From Microcaldota archaeon (GTDB taxonomy: Archaea > Micrarchaeota > Micrarchaeia > Anstonellales > VGKX01): a stretch of 7,365 nucleotides of DNA. The DNA lies in contig JAKALW010000056.1 of the NCBI GenBank assembly GCA_021823945.1, positions 1 through 7,365 on the forward strand, given 5' to 3'. Both the position numbers and the translations under genes were made by a program. Shown here in pieces: positions 5,970 to 7,365 of this stretch. The notes below the pieces were generated by a model. That model saw nothing but the letters and a program-made list of their open reading frames with translations, searched no databases and was not told the DNA's origin. How positions within the stretch are numbered: position 1 is the stretch's first letter; each line of letters starts with the position of its first letter.

Positions 5970-6992
5970 ATGAGGAAATTAATGATATTATCCCTTATGA
6001 TATTGGCAGTCGCTCTCGTGTTCCTTGCGGGATGCACAAGCAGCACAAAATCCTGCGCCAGCGACTCGAATTGCCAAGCATATCAGAAATGCGACCTGAC
6101 AAAGAAGACATGCGTCATAGCGCCCGGCTTCTGCAATGCTGACTCGGAATGCAATGACACGCTCAAGACTTGTTCGCAGGACACGCACCTATGCGTGTAC
6201 AAGGCCAACAAGTGCAGGGTGGACAATGACTGCCAAGCTTGGCAGGTATGCGTCTTGTCGTCAAACGACTGCAAGCCAAAGGCGGGCTTTTGCGACTCGG
6301 ATTCCCTTTGCAACAACCAGACCCAGGTCTGCGACATGAAGCGACACGTGTGCGCGCCAAAGCCCGGCACGTGCGTTTCGCAGTTCGACTGCCTCGACTA
6401 CCAGAAATGCAATATCGAAAAGGGGTTGTGCGTGCCGCTTGAGGGCAGGTGCGACATAGAGTCGGACTGCTCGGCTTGGCAGACTTGCAACATGACAGGC
6501 CACACATGCGCGGTCAAGCCCGGCTTCTGCGACAACGACCTTGGCTGCTCCAAGTCCCAGGTCTGCGACCCGCAACTCAAGCGCTGCGTGACTGCGCCGG
6601 GGTTCTGCGCGACTGACAGCGACTGCAAGCCCTACCAGCTTTGCAACCCTGTAAACAACACATGCGACGCCAGGCGCGGGTATTGCAACAGCGGCGCCGA
6701 CTGTTCGGCCTATCAGTACTGCGAGCCCAATTCGCACACGTGCATGGCATTGCCCGGAAGGTGCAATTCGGATTCCGACTGCTCTTTCTACCAAGTCTGC
6801 GACCCGACCTCGTCGAGGTGCGCTATACGGCAGGGATACTGCGCGGACACCAAGGACTGCAACTACAATGAGAACTGCGATCTTTCAAACCCGGCTCTCA
6901 ACACGTACCACAGGTGCGTGCTTTTGAGCTGCTCAAACGACGCGCAGTGCCCTGGCTCTACTTGCAACATCGACACGAACAGGTGCCGTTAG
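5970..6992 (+). CDS. Secreted lipoprotein of twelve four-cysteine repeats
   Basis: A 340-residue predicted surface lipoprotein, function unknown. Residues 1-22 are a lipoprotein signal peptide: MRK, a hydrophobic core, and the lipobox LAGC with Cys22 as the lipidation site. After a six-residue linker the protein is entirely made of twelve tandem units, consensus C-x5-C-x5-C-x6-C-x6, starting at residues 29, 55, 82, 108, 135, 161, 187, 213, 239, 265, 291 and 321. All 48 repeat cysteines are present, giving 49 in total and room for 24 disulfides. Most units begin C-x-x-D-x-[D/N/E]-C and carry [Y/W]-Q-x-C before the third Cys. Such CxxDxDC units recall the Dickkopf-type and myxobacterial Cys-rich repeats known in secreted proteins. 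Binding or structural roles outside the cell are likely. It has its own TATA box directly behind the NHL gene. Confidence 0.92.
   Translation: MRKLMILSLMILAVALVFLAGCTSSTKSCASDSNCQAYQKCDLTKKTCVIAPGFCNADSECNDTLKTCSQDTHLCVYKANKCRVDNDCQAWQVCVLSSNDCKPKAGFCDSDSLCNNQTQVCDMKRHVCAPKPGTCVSQFDCLDYQKCNIEKGLCVPLEGRCDIESDCSAWQTCNMTGHTCAVKPGFCDNDLGCSKSQVCDPQLKRCVTAPGFCATDSDCKPYQLCNPVNNTCDARRGYCNSGADCSAYQYCEPNSHTCMALPGRCNSDSDCSFYQVCDPTSSRCAIRQGYCADTKDCNYNENCDLSNPALNTYHRCVLLSCSNDAQCPGSTCNIDTNRCR
6054..6986 (+). repeat. Twelve tandem 26-27-residue cysteine repeats
   Basis: Residues 29-339. Units 1, 3, 5, 6, 7, 8, 9 and 10 have exactly the 5-5-6-6 spacing. Units 2 and 4 have one extra residue in the second loop (CNDTLKTC, CNNQTQVC). 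Unit 11 has an enlarged third loop of 12 residues and a short last loop of 4, and unit 12 has a second loop of 4 (CPGSTC), so the array ends in a distinct cap. At DNA level the copies are well diverged, which points to an old array under protein-level selection. Confidence 0.93.
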
Positions 6993-7003
6993 GCGCCTGC
7001 CAG

Positions 7004-7021
7004 TTTTTTTTTCAATTTTTT
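7004..7021 (+). terminator. T-rich terminator after the lipoprotein gene
   Basis: Nine T (7004-7012), CAA, then six T (7016-7021) follow the lipoprotein stop at 6990-6992, preceded by the small palindrome AGGCGCCT (6991-6998). The pyrimidine-rich stretch continues to 7043. It is oriented to end plus-strand transcription; no matching signal is seen for the opposing gene. Confidence 0.65.
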
Positions 7022-7043
7022 CCCCTTTCTTTCTCCGCCTTTT

Positions 7044-7365
7044 TCAGAATGTTTCCGGGTATTCGAAAGGCACGTCAATGAGCACCACGCCTTTCATCCC
7101 AAGCGCCTTTTTCAATGCGGGTTCAAGGCCAGCCGTGTCGTCTATCCTCATTCCGGCCGCGCCGAAACTTTCGGCAAGCTTCACAAAGTCGGGGTTTGTC
7201 AGGGAAAGCCCGAACTCGGCAAGCCCCTGCTGCTTTTGCTTTATCTGTATCATGCCCAGCGACCTGTTATTGATTACCAGCACCACTATGTCAATACCCA
7301 TCCTCACTGTGGTCTCAAGGTCCCCAAGGTTCATGACCAGGCCGCCGTCGCCGGTGACGACCACA
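7044..7365 (-). CDS. Thiamine-diphosphate enzyme, acetolactate synthase (IlvB/AlsS)-like, C-terminal part
   Basis: The last 106 codons of a gene that starts beyond the right edge; family members are about 550 residues, so some 80 percent is missing. The visible part reads VVVTGDGGLVMNLGDLETT and then VINNRSLGM, which is the ThDP/Mg2+-binding motif GDG(x24)NN with the metal ligands Asp6 and Asn33 of this fragment. NPDFVKLAESFGAAGMRI and the closing VVLIDVPFEYPETF are typical of the C-terminal domain of acetolactate synthase large subunits, and the end is closer to the catabolic AlsS-type DVPVDYSEN tail. Such enzymes join two pyruvates to acetolactate for branched-chain amino acid or acetoin synthesis. 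Pyruvate oxidase, benzoylformate decarboxylase or another ThDP decarboxylase cannot be excluded. The GTG at 7362-7364 is an internal Val codon. Confidence 0.88.
   Translation of the reverse strand, partial: VVVTGDGGLVMNLGDLETTVRMGIDIVVLVINNRSLGMIQIKQKQQGLAEFGLSLTNPDFVKLAESFGAAGMRIDDTAGLEPALKKALGMKGVVLIDVPFEYPETF

Noticed and set aside
6261..6794. 177-codon minus-strand open frame opposite the Cys-repeat gene
   Set aside because: Its apparent repetitiveness is the complement of the cysteine-repeat codons on the real coding strand.
6054..6986. Regular 78-bp spacing resembling a CRISPR or DNA tandem array
   Set aside because: The period reflects 26-residue protein repeats; DNA copies are diverged and there are no identical direct repeats with unique spacers.
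7362..7364. GTG as the start of the thiamine-diphosphate enzyme
   Set aside because: The sequence begins in the middle of the GDG-containing domain, so this is an internal Val and the gene continues beyond the right edge.

Overview
The window most likely comes from an archaeon, and the style (compact, moderately GC-rich, small operons, secreted Cys-repeat and propeller proteins) fits a DPANN-type lineage, although rank below domain cannot be fixed from this sequence. The archaeal signs are TATA-like boxes about 26 bp (leaderless) or 35-37 bp (short leader) upstream of start codons, GGTG/GAGGT ribosome binding sites, T-run terminators without strong hairpins, and a signal-peptide/C-terminal-anchor surface protein rich in N-glycosylation sequons.

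Layout from left to right. (1) A plus-strand cluster begins off the left edge with glmS (glucosamine-6-phosphate synthase, missing about the first 90 residues). It is followed by a possible 37-codon ORF whose ATG overlaps the glmS stop, a 153-residue zinc-ribbon protein with a disordered middle, and a 10-TM EamA/DMT-family transporter; the cluster ends at a T8 run. (2) A convergent minus-strand gene encodes a HAD-superfamily phosphatase of the NagD/phosphoglycolate phosphatase type (HAD-IIA), with an apparent leaderless promoter. (3) After a 127-bp divergent intergenic region containing two perfect palindromes come two plus-strand surface genes, each with its own TATA box. The first is a 661-residue membrane-anchored protein with a six-bladed NHL propeller on a helical, sequon-rich stalk. 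The second is a 340-residue lipoprotein made almost entirely of twelve four-cysteine repeats. (4) A T-rich stretch separates these from a convergent minus-strand gene, the C-terminal end of a thiamine-diphosphate enzyme of the acetolactate synthase (IlvB/AlsS) type, cut by the right edge.

The left cluster and the HAD gene look like housekeeping metabolism (amino sugar synthesis, transport, phosphate-ester hydrolysis). The middle of the window is the distinctive part: two extracytoplasmic proteins, one with no cysteine and many sequons, the other with 49 cysteines. They may form or decorate a cell-surface structure; this is inferred from adjacency and architecture only. No RNA gene, CRISPR array, transposon or attachment site was seen.
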